From Comamonas thiooxydans (GTDB lineage: Bacteria; Pseudomonadota; Gammaproteobacteria; Burkholderiales; Burkholderiaceae_C): 64,000 nt of DNA. The position numbers and the translations under genes were made by a program. The notes beneath the pieces were generated by a model. It saw nothing but the letters and a program-made list of their open reading frames with translations. It had not been told where the DNA came from and made no database searches. This document shows, piece by piece, positions 43,122 through 52,387 of the stretch (within the stretch, counting starts at the first letter, position 1; every line of letters begins with the position of its first letter). The stretch spans positions 534,639 to 598,638 of the forward strand of contig NZ_BBVD01000007.1 of NCBI RefSeq assembly GCF_000964545.1. Reading direction: 5' to 3'.

Positions 43122-43440
43122 GTCTGCGCTCCTTGGTTCGCAAGCAATATAGCCCAGGGGCGAGCGTGGCTGCGGGGCGGTTACTCTTGAAACCGTAGCT
43201 GCTTGCGCATGTCATCCATTGTTTTTCGACATAAAACACCTTGAATCGACCTTGAAACAGGCGAAGGCTGCTCCCATCTGAGTAGCAAAGACCCGGTCCG
43301 CTCTGGTCTATGGCTTGCGCTCGTGCATTTGCGTGGAGAATCGCAGCATCGCGCGGTGGGCACTCTGCTGGAGTGGCCGGTTCGCAGACTTTTCAGCGCC
43401 GCTGCCCGCGTGGCAGCGCACAAGCAGCATTGGGAATCAC
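43122..43440. other. 319-bp divergent intergenic region
   Basis: Separates the ABC exporter operon (minus) from cnoX (plus). Apart from the TTG start's ribosome site at 43129-43134 and the two motifs CTTGAAACCG (43183-43192) and CCTTGAAACAGG (43251-43262), I see no gene, RNA or strong hairpin. It should carry both promoters. Confidence 0.5.
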
Positions 43441-44391
43441 ATGATTGACGTCACCCTCGAGAATTTTGAAGCCGAAGTCGTAGCCGCCTCCATGGCCGTA
43501 CCCGTGCTGGTGGACTTCTGGGCACCCTGGTGCGGCCCCTGCAAGACGCTGGGCCCGGTGCTCGAAAAGCTGGAAGTCGCCTATGAAGGCCGCTTCAAGC
43601 TGGTCAAGATCGACTCCGATCAGGAGCAGCAACTGGCCAGCATGTTCGGCATCCGCTCCATCCCGACCTGCGTGCTGATGATCGGCGGCAAGCCCGTGGA
43701 TGGCTTCATGGGCGCCCAGCCCGAAGGCAAGCTGCGCGAGTTCCTGGACAAGCATCTGCCCTCCGAGGGCGAGCTGTCGGCCGAGGCTGACGCCGACGAA
43801 GCCCAGGCCCTGCTGGAGTCCGGCGACACCCAGGCCGCGCTGCAAAAGCTGGCCGATGCGCTGGCGGCCGACCCGGCCAACGACGATGCGCGCTTTGACT
43901 ATGTGCGCCTGCTGATCGCCACCGGCAGCTTCGAGGAAGCTGCAGCCCTGCTGGCTGAGCCCGTCAAGCGCATTCCCCAGCCGCTGCGCTTCGAAGCGCT
44001 GAACCAGTGGCTCAAGGCGCTGGAATTTGCCGTGCAGGACGACAATGCCGATGTGGCCAAGTACGACGCCGCCATCGCCGCCAACAAGCGCGACTTCGAC
44101 GCCCGCTTTGGCCGTGCGCGCGCGCTGCTGGCCCACAGCCAGTGGACCGATGCCATGGACGAGTTGCTGGAAATCATCATGCGCGACAAGACCTGGAACG
44201 AGCAGGCGGCGCGCAAGCTCATCGTCGGCGTGCTGGAGCTGCTGACCCCGCCCAAGCCCAAGAAGCAGGACGCCGTTCCCGGCAAGACCAGTGGCGGCAT
44301 CGAGCTGCTGGGCAAGAACAGTGCCGAGCAGGACGAGGCGACGGCGCTGGTCAACAGCTATCGCCGCAAGCTGAGCATGGCGTTGAATTAA
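43441..44391 (+). CDS. cnoX: Thioredoxin-TPR co-chaperone CnoX (YbbN)
   Basis: A 316-residue protein with an N-terminal thioredoxin domain (1-110, active site W30-C31-G-P-C34, cis-proline region SIPTCVL) and a C-terminal helical TPR-like domain (about 118-300). CnoX proteins hold oxidation- or chlorine-damaged proteins and hand them to GroEL and DnaK. The E. coli protein has lost the first cysteine; here the CGPC redox motif is intact, so it may act both as holdase and as a thiol reductase. ATG 43441 is the family start; sequence in frame upstream is not conserved. Repeat R6 follows directly. Confidence 0.9.
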   Translation: MIDVTLENFEAEVVAASMAVPVLVDFWAPWCGPCKTLGPVLEKLEVAYEGRFKLVKIDSDQEQQLASMFGIRSIPTCVLMIGGKPVDGFMGAQPEGKLREFLDKHLPSEGELSAEADADEAQALLESGDTQAALQKLADALAADPANDDARFDYVRLLIATGSFEEAAALLAEPVKRIPQPLRFEALNQWLKALEFAVQDDNADVAKYDAAIAANKRDFDARFGRARALLAHSQWTDAMDELLEIIMRDKTWNEQAARKLIVGVLELLTPPKPKKQDAVPGKTSGGIELLGKNSAEQDEATALVNSYRRKLSMALN

Positions 44392-44392
44392 A

Positions 44393-44540
44393 CCTCCCCC
44401 TGAGGCGCTTTGCCTGGGCGGCCCCGCACCTCCCTCTGGCCGGGCGCCCCTCTCTCTACGCGCTGCGCGTTATGGGAGGGGGGCGATGCCTTCGGCTGGG
44501 CGCCCCCGCCGCGAGGCGGCTCTTGCTTGGCATCTCTGAC
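44393..44540 (+). repeat. GC-rich 3'-of-gene repeat, copy R6 (long form)
   Basis: Begins 1-2 bp after the cnoX stop with CCTCCCCCTGAGGCGCTTTGCC, includes a CTCTACGCGCTGCGCG stem and ends GGCTCTTGCTTGGCATCTCTG. The longest copy, with an additional GCGCCCCCGCC block. Confidence 0.75.
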
Positions 44541-44575
44541 TTTTGTACGCGCCAGTTTTTGACATGGTGGGATCA

Positions 44576-45622
44576 ATGAATCAGATTCTTTCCACGGCCT
44601 TTGATGGCCTGTTTTTGTATCTGGGGCTGGCGCTCGCATTCATGGTGCTGGCGGCCGTGCTGCGCTCGCCGCGCTTCAAGGGCTGGCGCGGCGAGCGGGC
44701 CGTGCAGGCAGCGATTCGCCGGCAGCTCGATCCGCTGGTCTATGTGGACATGCACAACGTCACCCTGCCCACGGCGGATGGCGGCAGCACGCAGATCGAC
44801 CATCTGATCTTTTCGCCCTACGGCCTGTTTGTGCTGGAAACCAAGAACTTCCAGGGCTGGATCTTCGGCACCGAAAAGCAGCGCGAATGGACGCAGCAGA
44901 TCTTCAGAAAGCGCAGCCGCTTCCAGAACCCGCTGCGCCAGAACTACAAGCACATCAAGACCTTGCAGTCGCTGCTGGACATCGCACCCGAGCATCTGCA
45001 CTCGGTGATCGCATTTGTGGGTGACTGCGAGTTTAAGACCGAGATGCCGGCCCATGTCACGCGCGGCCTTGGCTTTGTCGGCCATATTCAGAGCTTTACC
45101 CAGCCCGTGTGGAGTCCCGAGCAAATGCAGGCGCTGCTGGACAAGCTCGAAGAACTGCGGCTGCAGCCCGGTCGTGCCACCGACAGGCGGCATGTGGCGC
45201 ATGTCCGGCAGTTGCACAGCAAGGCGCGCAAACCCAGGCAGGAGCCGGTGGCGGAGGCCGCTGACCAGCTGGTCAGGCCGCCCGCGCCCGAGACGGTGGA
45301 TGTTCTGCTGGAGCCTGTCATGCCGGCGCCGCCTTCGACAGCGGTCGATAGGGATCTGTCGGCGCAGGTGTCGCCCGCCCAGCCTGCCGTTGCGGCTCCT
45401 GCCAAGTTGGCTGACTCTGCGGCAGAGGCTGCAGAGCCGGTGCGGCACGGACGGGCCGATGCTGTGCCGGTCTGCCCGCAATGCGAATGGCCGTTGCGCA
45501 AGTTGCTGATGCAGCGCGGGCCGCTGGCGGGGCAGGCCATCTGGCGCTGTACCAATGCGGTGGCCTGCAGCTTTGTGCGCGGTGATCAGGTGCTTGCGCA
45601 AGCGTCTGAGACTCCTGAATAA
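44576..45622 (+). CDS. Membrane-anchored NERD-domain protein with C-terminal zinc ribbon
   Basis: A 348-residue protein in four parts: an N-terminal membrane segment (about 10-30), a NERD nuclease-related domain (about 38-155, with STQIDHLIFSPYGLFVLETK, the acidic D, E-x-K pattern of restriction-like nucleases), a Pro/Ala/Glu-rich linker (about 205-300), and a topoisomerase-type zinc ribbon with CPQC at about 302-305 and two further cysteines (CTNAVAC). It suggests a DNA-processing enzyme tethered at the inner membrane. ATG 44576 is chosen, though an ATG at 44564 is possible. Specific function is unknown. Confidence 0.8.
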   Translation: MNQILSTAFDGLFLYLGLALAFMVLAAVLRSPRFKGWRGERAVQAAIRRQLDPLVYVDMHNVTLPTADGGSTQIDHLIFSPYGLFVLETKNFQGWIFGTEKQREWTQQIFRKRSRFQNPLRQNYKHIKTLQSLLDIAPEHLHSVIAFVGDCEFKTEMPAHVTRGLGFVGHIQSFTQPVWSPEQMQALLDKLEELRLQPGRATDRRHVAHVRQLHSKARKPRQEPVAEAADQLVRPPAPETVDVLLEPVMPAPPSTAVDRDLSAQVSPAQPAVAAPAKLADSAAEAAEPVRHGRADAVPVCPQCEWPLRKLLMQRGPLAGQAIWRCTNAVACSFVRGDQVLAQASETPE

Positions 45623-45674
45623 TGAGCTGCAAGCGCTTTGTCTGTATGCGTTGAAGGCCGCAAAGGTGTTTGTG

Positions 45675-46163
45675 ATGACTGCTTTCTCGAAGCTGCATAC
45701 CTTTCTTCGCCCGGCATTGAGCGCACTCCTGCTGTTGGGGAGCCTGGCAGTCGGCGCTGCGGATGCAGGGCCTGCAGCGTCCGAAGGCGAAGCCATGGCT
45801 GCCGTGCCGGCCCCGCTTCTCGATACCTACTGGAAACTGGTACAGCTGGGTGACGGCCCGCATGTCAGCGCCTATGACAATCAGCCCGAGCCGCATCTGG
45901 TGCTGGAGACCGGCAGCGGCCGTTTTCATGGCGCGGGCGGCTGCAATCGCCTGCGCGGCAACTACAGCCTGGACGGGCGCTGGCTGCGATTTTCGGACGT
46001 GGGCGGCACCCGCATGGCCTGTGTGCAGGGCATGCGTCGGGAGCAACTGCTGCTGGCAACCCTGGCTCAGGTCAGCAGCTACGCCGTGCAGGGACAGAAG
46101 CTGGTGCTCAGCGATGCCGAGGGGCGTGCGCTGCTGCGACTCGAGGCCGTGTATCTGCGCTGA
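45675..46163 (+). CDS. META-domain (HslJ-like) exported protein
   Basis: A 162-residue protein with a signal peptide (LSALLLLGSLAVGAADA) and one META domain (about 50-160) with DTYWKLVQL, GAGGCNRLRGNY and the end VLSDAEGRALLRLEAV. HslJ-type proteins are associated with heat or novobiocin resistance; the biochemical activity is not known. ATG 45675 gives a clean signal; a GTG three codons earlier is possible. It ends 3 bp from the convergent RHH gene with no terminator between. Confidence 0.8.
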   Translation: MTAFSKLHTFLRPALSALLLLGSLAVGAADAGPAASEGEAMAAVPAPLLDTYWKLVQLGDGPHVSAYDNQPEPHLVLETGSGRFHGAGGCNRLRGNYSLDGRWLRFSDVGGTRMACVQGMRREQLLLATLAQVSSYAVQGQKLVLSDAEGRALLRLEAVYLR

Positions 46164-46166
46164 ACC

Positions 46167-46520
46167 TCAGTGCGTGAGTTGTGGGCTTGAGGACTTGAGT
46201 GACGAGGCATTGCCCAGCGAGCGAATCGGTATGCCCATGTCCTGTGGAATCTCGCCCGACAGCTGCAGCGCCAGATAGCGGGTGCAGCAGACGCGCAAAA
46301 AAGAGCTGAAGTTGTCCACCGCTCCGCGCTCGGCCAGCAGTTCGTCGTAGAGCTTGGTGCAGAGCTGGGGAACGGTATAGCCGTCCCGCGCGGCAATCTC
46401 TTCGAGTACCTGCCAGAACAGGTTTTCCAGCCGGATGCTGGTGGCGACTCCATGCAGCCGGATGGAGCGGGCCCGGTGGGCCCAGAGCCGGGGATCGGCG
46501 CTGATAAAGACCTGGCACAT
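46167..46520 (-). CDS. Ribbon-helix-helix domain protein (RHH_4 type)
   Basis: A 117-residue protein beginning MCQVFISADPRLWAHRARS, then SIRLHGVATSIRLENLFW and EIAARDGYTVPQLCTKLYDEL, which is the ribbon-helix-helix core (about 20-65), and a helical tail with SSFLRVCCTRYLALQLSG. Homologues are small, probably DNA-binding proteins of unknown target, common in alpha- and betaproteobacteria. The start ATG 46520 has GGAGAG upstream. The cysteine-rich N-terminus and CC pair at about residues 83-84 might bind metal or sense redox state, but this is speculative. Confidence 0.78.
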   Translation of the reverse strand: MCQVFISADPRLWAHRARSIRLHGVATSIRLENLFWQVLEEIAARDGYTVPQLCTKLYDELLAERGAVDNFSSFLRVCCTRYLALQLSGEIPQDMGIPIRSLGNASSLKSSSPQLTH

Positions 46521-46638
46521 GGCGCGACTCTCCAAAACAAAACCGGACCATGGTGTGGCCCGGTGACTGCGGCGTCAAGAGGAGAACTCTTGAATTGATA
46601 GCTTGCTGCGATTGATGGGAAAGCGCTGGAGGCCGATT

Positions 46639-47220
46639 TCAGTGTGAAATCTTCGTGCCCAGCAGCGCGAGAAACTGGGCGATCCAGGCCGGATGGGCGG
46701 GCCAGGCCGGGGCGCTGACCAGATTGCCTTCGGTATGTGCCTGGTCGACGGGAATGTCGGCATAGCTGCCTCCGGCCAGTTCCACCTCGGCGCGGCAGGC
46801 GGGGTAGGCCGAGCAGGTGCGGCCCTTGAGCACGCCGGCCCCGGCCAGCAGTTGCGCGCCATGGCAGACGGCGGCCACGGGCTTGTTGGTGTCGAAGAAG
46901 TGACGTACGGCGGCGCGCACGCTTTCATAGCCGCGCAGATACTCGGGGCCGCGGCCGCCGGGGATGACCAGGGCGTCGTACTGCTCGGGCTTCACATCGG
47001 CAAACGTGGCGTTGAGCGTGAAATTGTGGCCGGGCTTTTCGCTATAGGTCTGTGCGCCTTCAAAGTCGTGGATGGCGGTCTTGATCTGGTCGCCGGCCTT
47101 TTTGTCGGGGCAGACCGCGTGCACGGTATGGCCTACGGCCAGCAGGGCCTGGAACGGGACCATGGTTTCATAGTCCTCGCAGTAGTCGCCGCAAATCATC
47201 AAAATTTTCTTGCCTGCCAT
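46639..47220 (-). CDS. DJ-1/PfpI-family protein
   Basis: A 193-residue class-I glutamine-amidotransferase-like protein. The nucleophile-elbow cysteine is C119 followed by H120 (AAVCHGAQLL), with the acidic residue near E18 and the family segment DALVIPGGRGPEYLRGYE. Members act as glyoxalases, deglycases or chaperones against carbonyl stress; protease activity is doubtful for most. It stands alone, 59 bp before the MscS gene's end on the same strand, so they could be co-transcribed. Confidence 0.88.
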   Translation of the reverse strand: MAGKKILMICGDYCEDYETMVPFQALLAVGHTVHAVCPDKKAGDQIKTAIHDFEGAQTYSEKPGHNFTLNATFADVKPEQYDALVIPGGRGPEYLRGYESVRAAVRHFFDTNKPVAAVCHGAQLLAGAGVLKGRTCSAYPACRAEVELAGGSYADIPVDQAHTEGNLVSAPAWPAHPAWIAQFLALLGTKISH

Positions 47221-47279
47221 GGTCTGTCTCCTTGTGGTTGGGTCAGGCCATTGTGGGCAGTCAGGGCACGCGGCAGGTA

Positions 47280-48542
47280 TTAACGGGCTACTACATCGGG
47301 ACGGGCGGGCGGATAGTGGGTGCCGTAGTCCGACGAGCGCTGGTACAGCGTCAGCCCGAACTGCGGCAGCACACCGATCAGATGGTCGAAGATTTCGCCC
47401 TGTATGCCTTCGTACTCCACCCAGACGGTGGTGTTGGTGTAGCAGAACAGCTGCAGCGGCAGCCCCGTGGGCGATGTCTCCATGGTGCGCACCATGAGGA
47501 ACATGCCCGGGCCTTTGCCAATGCGCGGATGGCCCATCAGATAGGCGTAGGCATAGGCCTTGAAGGCGGCCAGATTCGTCACCTGGTGGGCGGCGATGGC
47601 CTGGGTTGGCATGGCGGCCTCGGCCGCGCCGGGCATGGCCTGCAGGCCGTCGCGCTCGCTCCAGTAGGGTTGCAGCAGCGCGATATGGCCCATGCCTGCG
47701 CGCTCCTCGGGCGAGAGCAGATGCACGGTGTTGGCGTCCAGGTTCAGCGAGCGCATGATGCGGCGTCCGCCCGAGTCGAACATGCCGCGCCAGTTCTTGA
47801 AGCTGTCCGTCATCAGCCGCCAGGTGGGAATGGTGGTGATGGTCTTGTCCCAGTTCTGCACCTTGACGGTGTTGAGCGCGATATCGGTCACAAAGCCGTC
47901 GGCGCCGACCTGGGGCATCTCTATCCAGTCGCCCACGCGCAGCATGTCGTTGCTGCCGAGCTGAACGCCGGCGACAAAGGAGAGGATGGTGTCCTTGAAG
48001 ACCAGCATCAGCACGGCCGACATGGCGCCCAGGCCCGAGAGCAGCAGCAGCGGCGAGCGGTCCATCAGCGTGGCCACGATGAGCACCACGGCAAAGCTGC
48101 AGACCAGCAGCTTGCCCAGTTGCACATAGCTCTTGATGGAGTGGGTCTGGACGGCGGCTTTGCGTGCCTCGTCGCGTTCATGGGCCTCGTTCGTGGCATT
48201 GAGCAGATCGCACAGCGCGCGTGCCAGGTGGTAGAGCGTGAAGGCAACCGCCACATTGGTGATCAGCGTGGTCCAGCGCGGCTCCAGATGCGGCACGCCT
48301 TGCACGCCGAACTGCACGATCAGCGAGGGCACGACCTTGGCCAGGCGGCGCAGCACCTTGTCGTGCATGAGGATTTGGGCCCAGCCGGTCCTGAGGGTGT
48401 CGCGCATACGGCGAAAGACCTTGAGCCCCAGCCACTGGGTCAGCCAGCCGGCCACAAGAGCGGTCAGGGCCAGGATGCAGAGCGAGGCCAGCATTTGCAT
48501 GGCGGGATTCCAGTCAGAAACAAAAGACCAGCGGGAAAGCAA
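47280..48542 (-). CDS. MscS-family mechanosensitive channel, YbdG-like (TTG start)
   Basis: A 420-residue channel close in length to E. coli YbdG. It has about five membrane segments, the MscS pore region GLGAMSAVLMLVFKDTILSFVAGVQL (cut here), then the beta domain with VGDWIEMPQVGADGFVTDI and a large C-terminal cytoplasmic part. It releases solutes on osmotic downshock. The start is a TTG at 48542 with AGGAG 6 nt upstream; the first in-frame ATG (48500) has no ribosome site. Divergent from leuS. Confidence 0.88.
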   Translation of the reverse strand: MLSRWSFVSDWNPAMQMLASLCILALTALVAGWLTQWLGLKVFRRMRDTLRTGWAQILMHDKVLRRLAKVVPSLIVQFGVQGVPHLEPRWTTLITNVAVAFTLYHLARALCDLLNATNEAHERDEARKAAVQTHSIKSYVQLGKLLVCSFAVVLIVATLMDRSPLLLLSGLGAMSAVLMLVFKDTILSFVAGVQLGSNDMLRVGDWIEMPQVGADGFVTDIALNTVKVQNWDKTITTIPTWRLMTDSFKNWRGMFDSGGRRIMRSLNLDANTVHLLSPEERAGMGHIALLQPYWSERDGLQAMPGAAEAAMPTQAIAAHQVTNLAAFKAYAYAYLMGHPRIGKGPGMFLMVRTMETSPTGLPLQLFCYTNTTVWVEYEGIQGEIFDHLIGVLPQFGLTLYQRSSDYGTHYPPARPDVVAR

Positions 48543-48868
48543 GAGCAGCTCCTCAGAAGAATGGACCGGGGCAGGAGCGCAAGTCTGGCAACTTCGGGCA
48601 GAAGGCAGGCGATGGCGTCGGGCACGGAAACAGGCCGGTCAGACCGGCTGGCGTGCAAAAAGTTCAGCAATGTGTGAACAGCCACTAGCTTACGCAAAGC
48701 CGTATTTCCCAGCGTGGCGTGCAGGAAGGCCGCCCGGATGGCGCAGCGGGTTCTGCGGTCATGCGGGGCTAAAACGGCGCAAGCGGTCGGGCAGCCTAAA
48801 ATCCCTGCTGATTTCAGATTTCTACCTTGCCGGGTCCCAAGTGGGGCTGGCGGCCACTGCACTGCACC
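48543..48868. other. 326-bp divergent region upstream of leuS
   Basis: No gene is seen and I find no T-box or other known leader. A -10-like TAAAAT is at 48797-48802 on the leuS strand, without a convincing -35. The stretch ACCGGTC-style repeats near 48630-48650 (GGCCGGTCAGACCGGCT) form a short palindrome. Confidence 0.4.
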
Positions 48869-51577
48869 ATGCAAGAAAAATTCAACCACATTGAGGTCGA
48901 GCGCGCCGCGCAAGACCACTGGCAAGCCAAGGACGCCTACCGCGTCACCGAAGACGGCAGCAAGCCCAAGTACTACGCCTGCTCCATGCTGCCCTACCCC
49001 AGCGGCAAGCTGCACATGGGCCATGTGCGCAACTACACCATCAACGACATGCTCACGCGTCAGCTGCGCATGAAGGGCTACAACGTCCTCATGCCCATGG
49101 GCTGGGACGCCTTCGGCCTGCCTGCCGAGAACGCTGCGCTGAAGAACAAAGTGCCGCCCGCCAAGTGGACGTACGAGAACATCGCGTACATGAAAAAGCA
49201 GATGCAGGCCATGGGCCTGGCCATCGACTGGAGCCGCGAGGTTGCCACCTGCGACCCCGAGTACTACAAGTGGAACCAGTGGCTGTTCCTCAAGATGCTG
49301 GAAAAAGGCATTGCCTACCGCAAGACCCAGGTGGTGAACTGGGACCCGGTGGATCAGACCGTGCTGGCCAACGAGCAGGTCATCGACGGCCGTGGCTGGC
49401 GTACCGGCGCGCTGGTGGAAAAGCGCGAGATTCCCGGCTACTACCTGGGCATCACCAACTACGCACAGGAGCTGCTGGACCATGTGCAGGTCGGCAACGA
49501 GAAGGCCACATTGAATGGCTGGCCCGACAAGGTGCGCCTGATGCAGGAGAACTGGATCGGCAAGTCCGCCGGCGTGCGCTTTGCGTTCACCCATGACATC
49601 AAGGGGGCTGACGGCCAACTGATCCAGGACGGCAAGATGTATGTCTTCACCACGCGTGCAGACACCATCATGGGCGTGACCTTCTGTGCGGTTGCCCCCG
49701 AGCACCCGCTGGCGCTGCACGCTGCGGCCTCCAGCCCCGAGCTGGCCGCCTTCATCGAAGAATGCAAAAAGGGTGGCACGACAGAGGCCGAACTGGCCGT
49801 CAAGGAAAAGGAAGGCAAGCCCACGGGCCTGTTCGTCACCCATCCCATCACTGGCGCGCAGGTCGAGGTGTGGATCGGCAACTATGTGCTGATGAGCTAT
49901 GGCGACGGCGCCGTGATGGGCGTGCCCGCCCACGACGAACGCGACTTCGCCTTCGCCAACAAGTACGGCCTGCCCATCAAGCAGGTGGTGGCCGTGGAAG
50001 GCCAGGCCGCTTATGACGACAAGCAGTGGAACGACTGGTATGGCGACAAGGAGCGCGGCGTACTGATCAACTCCGGCGATCTCGACGGTCTGAACCACAA
50101 GGATGCGGTGCAGGCCGTGGCCAAGATTGTGGGCGACAAGGGCCTGGGCGAGCTCAAGACCACCTGGCGCCTGCGCGACTGGGGCATCAGCCGTCAGCGC
50201 TACTGGGGCACCCCCATCCCCATCATTCATTGCGCCGATTGCGGTCCTCAGCCCGTGCCCGAGAAGGATCTGCCCGTGGTCCTGCCCCAGGATCTGGTGC
50301 CCGATGGCTCCGGCAATCCGCTGGTCAAGTCCGAGGCCTTCCACGCAGGCGTGGTCTGCCCCTGCTGCGGCAAGCCTGCCCGCCGTGAAACCGACACCAT
50401 GGACACCTTCGTGGATTCGTCCTGGTACTTCATGCGCTATTGCGACGCCAAGAACAGCGAGCAGATGGTGGCCGACGGCGCCGATTACTGGATGCCCATG
50501 GACCAGTACATCGGCGGCGTGGAACACGCCATCCTGCACCTGCTGTATGCGCGCTTCTGGACCAAGGTCATGCGCGACCTGGGCCTGGTCAAGATCGACG
50601 AGCCCTTCACCAAGCTGCTGACCCAGGGCATGGTGCTCAACCACATCTACAGCCGTCGCACGGCCAAGGGCGCCAAGGAATACTTCTGGCCCAAGGATGT
50701 GGAGCATGTGTTCGACGACTCCGGCAAGATCATCGGCGCCAAGCTCAAGGTCGAAGTGGACAGCGCCGACGGCCTGCTGCCCGTGGGTACCGCCATCGAT
50801 TACGAGGGCGTGGGCACCATGTCCAAGTCCAAGAACAACGGCGTGGACCCGCAGGATCTGATCGAGAAGTACGGCGCCGACACCGCACGTCTGTACACCA
50901 TGTTCACCTCGCCCCCCGAGCTGACGCTGGAGTGGAACGACGCCGCCGTGGAAGGCAGCTATCGCTTCCTGCGCCGCGTCTACAACTTCGGCAGCAAGCT
51001 GACAGGCATGGACATGGCTTCTGCGGTGCAGGGCGTGGCCGGCGCCAAGTCGCTGGACGATGTGGAATTCGGCAAGGCGGCCAAGGCCCTGCGTCTGGAA
51101 ATCCACAACGTGCTCAAGCAGGTCGAGTACGACTACTCGCGCATGCAGTACAACACCGTGGTGTCCGGCGCGATGAAGATGATCAATGCGCTGGAAGACT
51201 TCAAGGCCCTGGATGACACCGGTGCCAAGGTGGCGCTGATCGAAGGCTTCGGCATTCTGCTGCGCGTGCTCTACCCCGCTACGCCCCATCTGGCGCATGT
51301 GCTGTGGAGCGAGCTGGGCTATGCCAACCACCTGGGCGATCTGCTCGATGCCCCCTGGCCGCAAGTCGATCCCAAGGCCCTGGTGCAGGACGAGATATCG
51401 CTGGTGCTGCAGGTCAACGGCAAGCTGCGCGGTGCGATTCTGGTTTCCGCCACTGCCGACAAGGCTGCCATCGAGGCGGCTGCACTGGCCAATGAGGAGT
51501 ACCAGAAGTTTGCCGAAGGCCGTGCACCCAAGAAGATCATCGTGGTGCCAGGTCGTTTGGTGAATATTGTCGTGTGA
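48869..51577 (+). CDS. leuS: Leucyl-tRNA synthetase
   Basis: A 902-residue class I synthetase, somewhat longer than the E. coli enzyme (860). HIGH is HMGH at 49-52, KMSKS is MSKSK at 651-655, and the editing domain (about 225-420) has the T-rich and HDERD segments (VPAHDERDF). A CxxC pair (CADC near 455 and CPCC/CGKP near 497) lies in the catalytic insertion. It charges tRNA-Leu. ATG 48869 gives the normal N-terminus QEKFNHIEVE. Followed by repeat R7 and lptE, the usual betaproteobacterial order leuS-lptE-holA. Confidence 0.97.
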   Translation: MQEKFNHIEVERAAQDHWQAKDAYRVTEDGSKPKYYACSMLPYPSGKLHMGHVRNYTINDMLTRQLRMKGYNVLMPMGWDAFGLPAENAALKNKVPPAKWTYENIAYMKKQMQAMGLAIDWSREVATCDPEYYKWNQWLFLKMLEKGIAYRKTQVVNWDPVDQTVLANEQVIDGRGWRTGALVEKREIPGYYLGITNYAQELLDHVQVGNEKATLNGWPDKVRLMQENWIGKSAGVRFAFTHDIKGADGQLIQDGKMYVFTTRADTIMGVTFCAVAPEHPLALHAAASSPELAAFIEECKKGGTTEAELAVKEKEGKPTGLFVTHPITGAQVEVWIGNYVLMSYGDGAVMGVPAHDERDFAFANKYGLPIKQVVAVEGQAAYDDKQWNDWYGDKERGVLINSGDLDGLNHKDAVQAVAKIVGDKGLGELKTTWRLRDWGISRQRYWGTPIPIIHCADCGPQPVPEKDLPVVLPQDLVPDGSGNPLVKSEAFHAGVVCPCCGKPARRETDTMDTFVDSSWYFMRYCDAKNSEQMVADGADYWMPMDQYIGGVEHAILHLLYARFWTKVMRDLGLVKIDEPFTKLLTQGMVLNHIYSRRTAKGAKEYFWPKDVEHVFDDSGKIIGAKLKVEVDSADGLLPVGTAIDYEGVGTMSKSKNNGVDPQDLIEKYGADTARLYTMFTSPPELTLEWNDAAVEGSYRFLRRVYNFGSKLTGMDMASAVQGVAGAKSLDDVEFGKAAKALRLEIHNVLKQVEYDYSRMQYNTVVSGAMKMINALEDFKALDDTGAKVALIEGFGILLRVLYPATPHLAHVLWSELGYANHLGDLLDAPWPQVDPKALVQDEISLVLQVNGKLRGAILVSATADKAAIEAAALANEEYQKFAEGRAPKKIIVVPGRLVNIVV

Positions 51578-51584
51578 CCGGAGT

Positions 51585-51692
51585 CTCCCCCTGAGGCGCT
51601 TCGCGCCCAGGCGGCCCCGCCTTCCCCCTCTCTCGCTTCGCGGGAGGGGGACAATACCTTCGCTGCGGGGCGGCTTTTGCTCGGTATTTCTG
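51585..51692 (+). repeat. GC-rich 3'-of-gene repeat, copy R7
   Basis: Starts CCCCCTGAGGCGCTTCGCGC 7-12 bp after the leuS stop, contains CTCGCTTCGCGGGAGGGGGAC and ends TTTTGCTCGGTATTTCTG. The second half is almost identical to R2. Confidence 0.82.
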
Positions 51693-51741
51693 GAGCAGGA
51701 GGCGATGCTCGCAGCAGAGCTTGAAGATTAGAGGACAGTTG

Positions 51742-52254
51742 ATGCAAAAACGTACGCTGCTGGCCGCCATGGCCTTGACGCCTTTGCTGGGGGCCTGCGG
51801 CTTTCGCCTGCGCGGTGCGCCGAATTTTGTGTTTCGCTCCATTTATGTGCAGGCGGGGCGTGGTGCGCCCGTGGGCACTTTGCTGCGTCGCAGTCTGGAA
51901 TCGAGCAGCGATCAATTGACCGTGGTCAAGGACCCGGCATCGCCCGACACCGCCGAGGTGATCTGCCAGATCATCAGCGAGCAGGCCCAGCGCGTGATCA
52001 TCGGCTCCAACGTGGCTGGCCAGGTGCGTGAAATCGAACTGCGCCTGATCGTGCGCTTCTCGTTGCGCACGCCCGGCGGCGATGAGCTGATCGAGCCGGT
52101 CGAGATTCGCCAGATTCGCAACGTGACTTATAACGAAACCAATGCCTTGTCCAAGGCAGTAGAAGAGGAAATGCTGAACAAGGACATGCGCAACGACATC
52201 GTGCAGCAGATCATTCGCCGTCTGGCTGCGGTCAAGAGCCTGCAGGTGTCATAA
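51742..52254 (+). CDS. lptE: LPS-assembly lipoprotein LptE
   Basis: A 170-residue lipoprotein: lipobox LLGAC with C19, then GFRLRGAPNFVFRSIYV, the hallmark of LptE/RlpB. It plugs the LptD barrel and helps insert lipopolysaccharide into the outer leaflet. ATG 51742 follows GAGGACA. Located between leuS and holA as in most proteobacteria, which makes the assignment safe. Confidence 0.94.
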   Translation: MQKRTLLAAMALTPLLGACGFRLRGAPNFVFRSIYVQAGRGAPVGTLLRRSLESSSDQLTVVKDPASPDTAEVICQIISEQAQRVIIGSNVAGQVREIELRLIVRFSLRTPGGDELIEPVEIRQIRNVTYNETNALSKAVEEEMLNKDMRNDIVQQIIRRLAAVKSLQVS

Positions 52255-52387
52255 GCCATTGCCTGAGTTGCTGCGCGGCGGTCCCGGGCGGAGGCCGCGA
52301 GTCGCCGGCGATGCGCCGGTGAATCTGATAGCTGCTGACGCTTGAATTCAGGGCGTTTCAGATACTTTTTATAGAAAACTTTTCTCC

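Noticed and set aside
48543..48868. T-box or leucine attenuator upstream of leuS
   Set aside because: No leader peptide rich in leucine, no T-box consensus and no terminator/antiterminator pair were seen.
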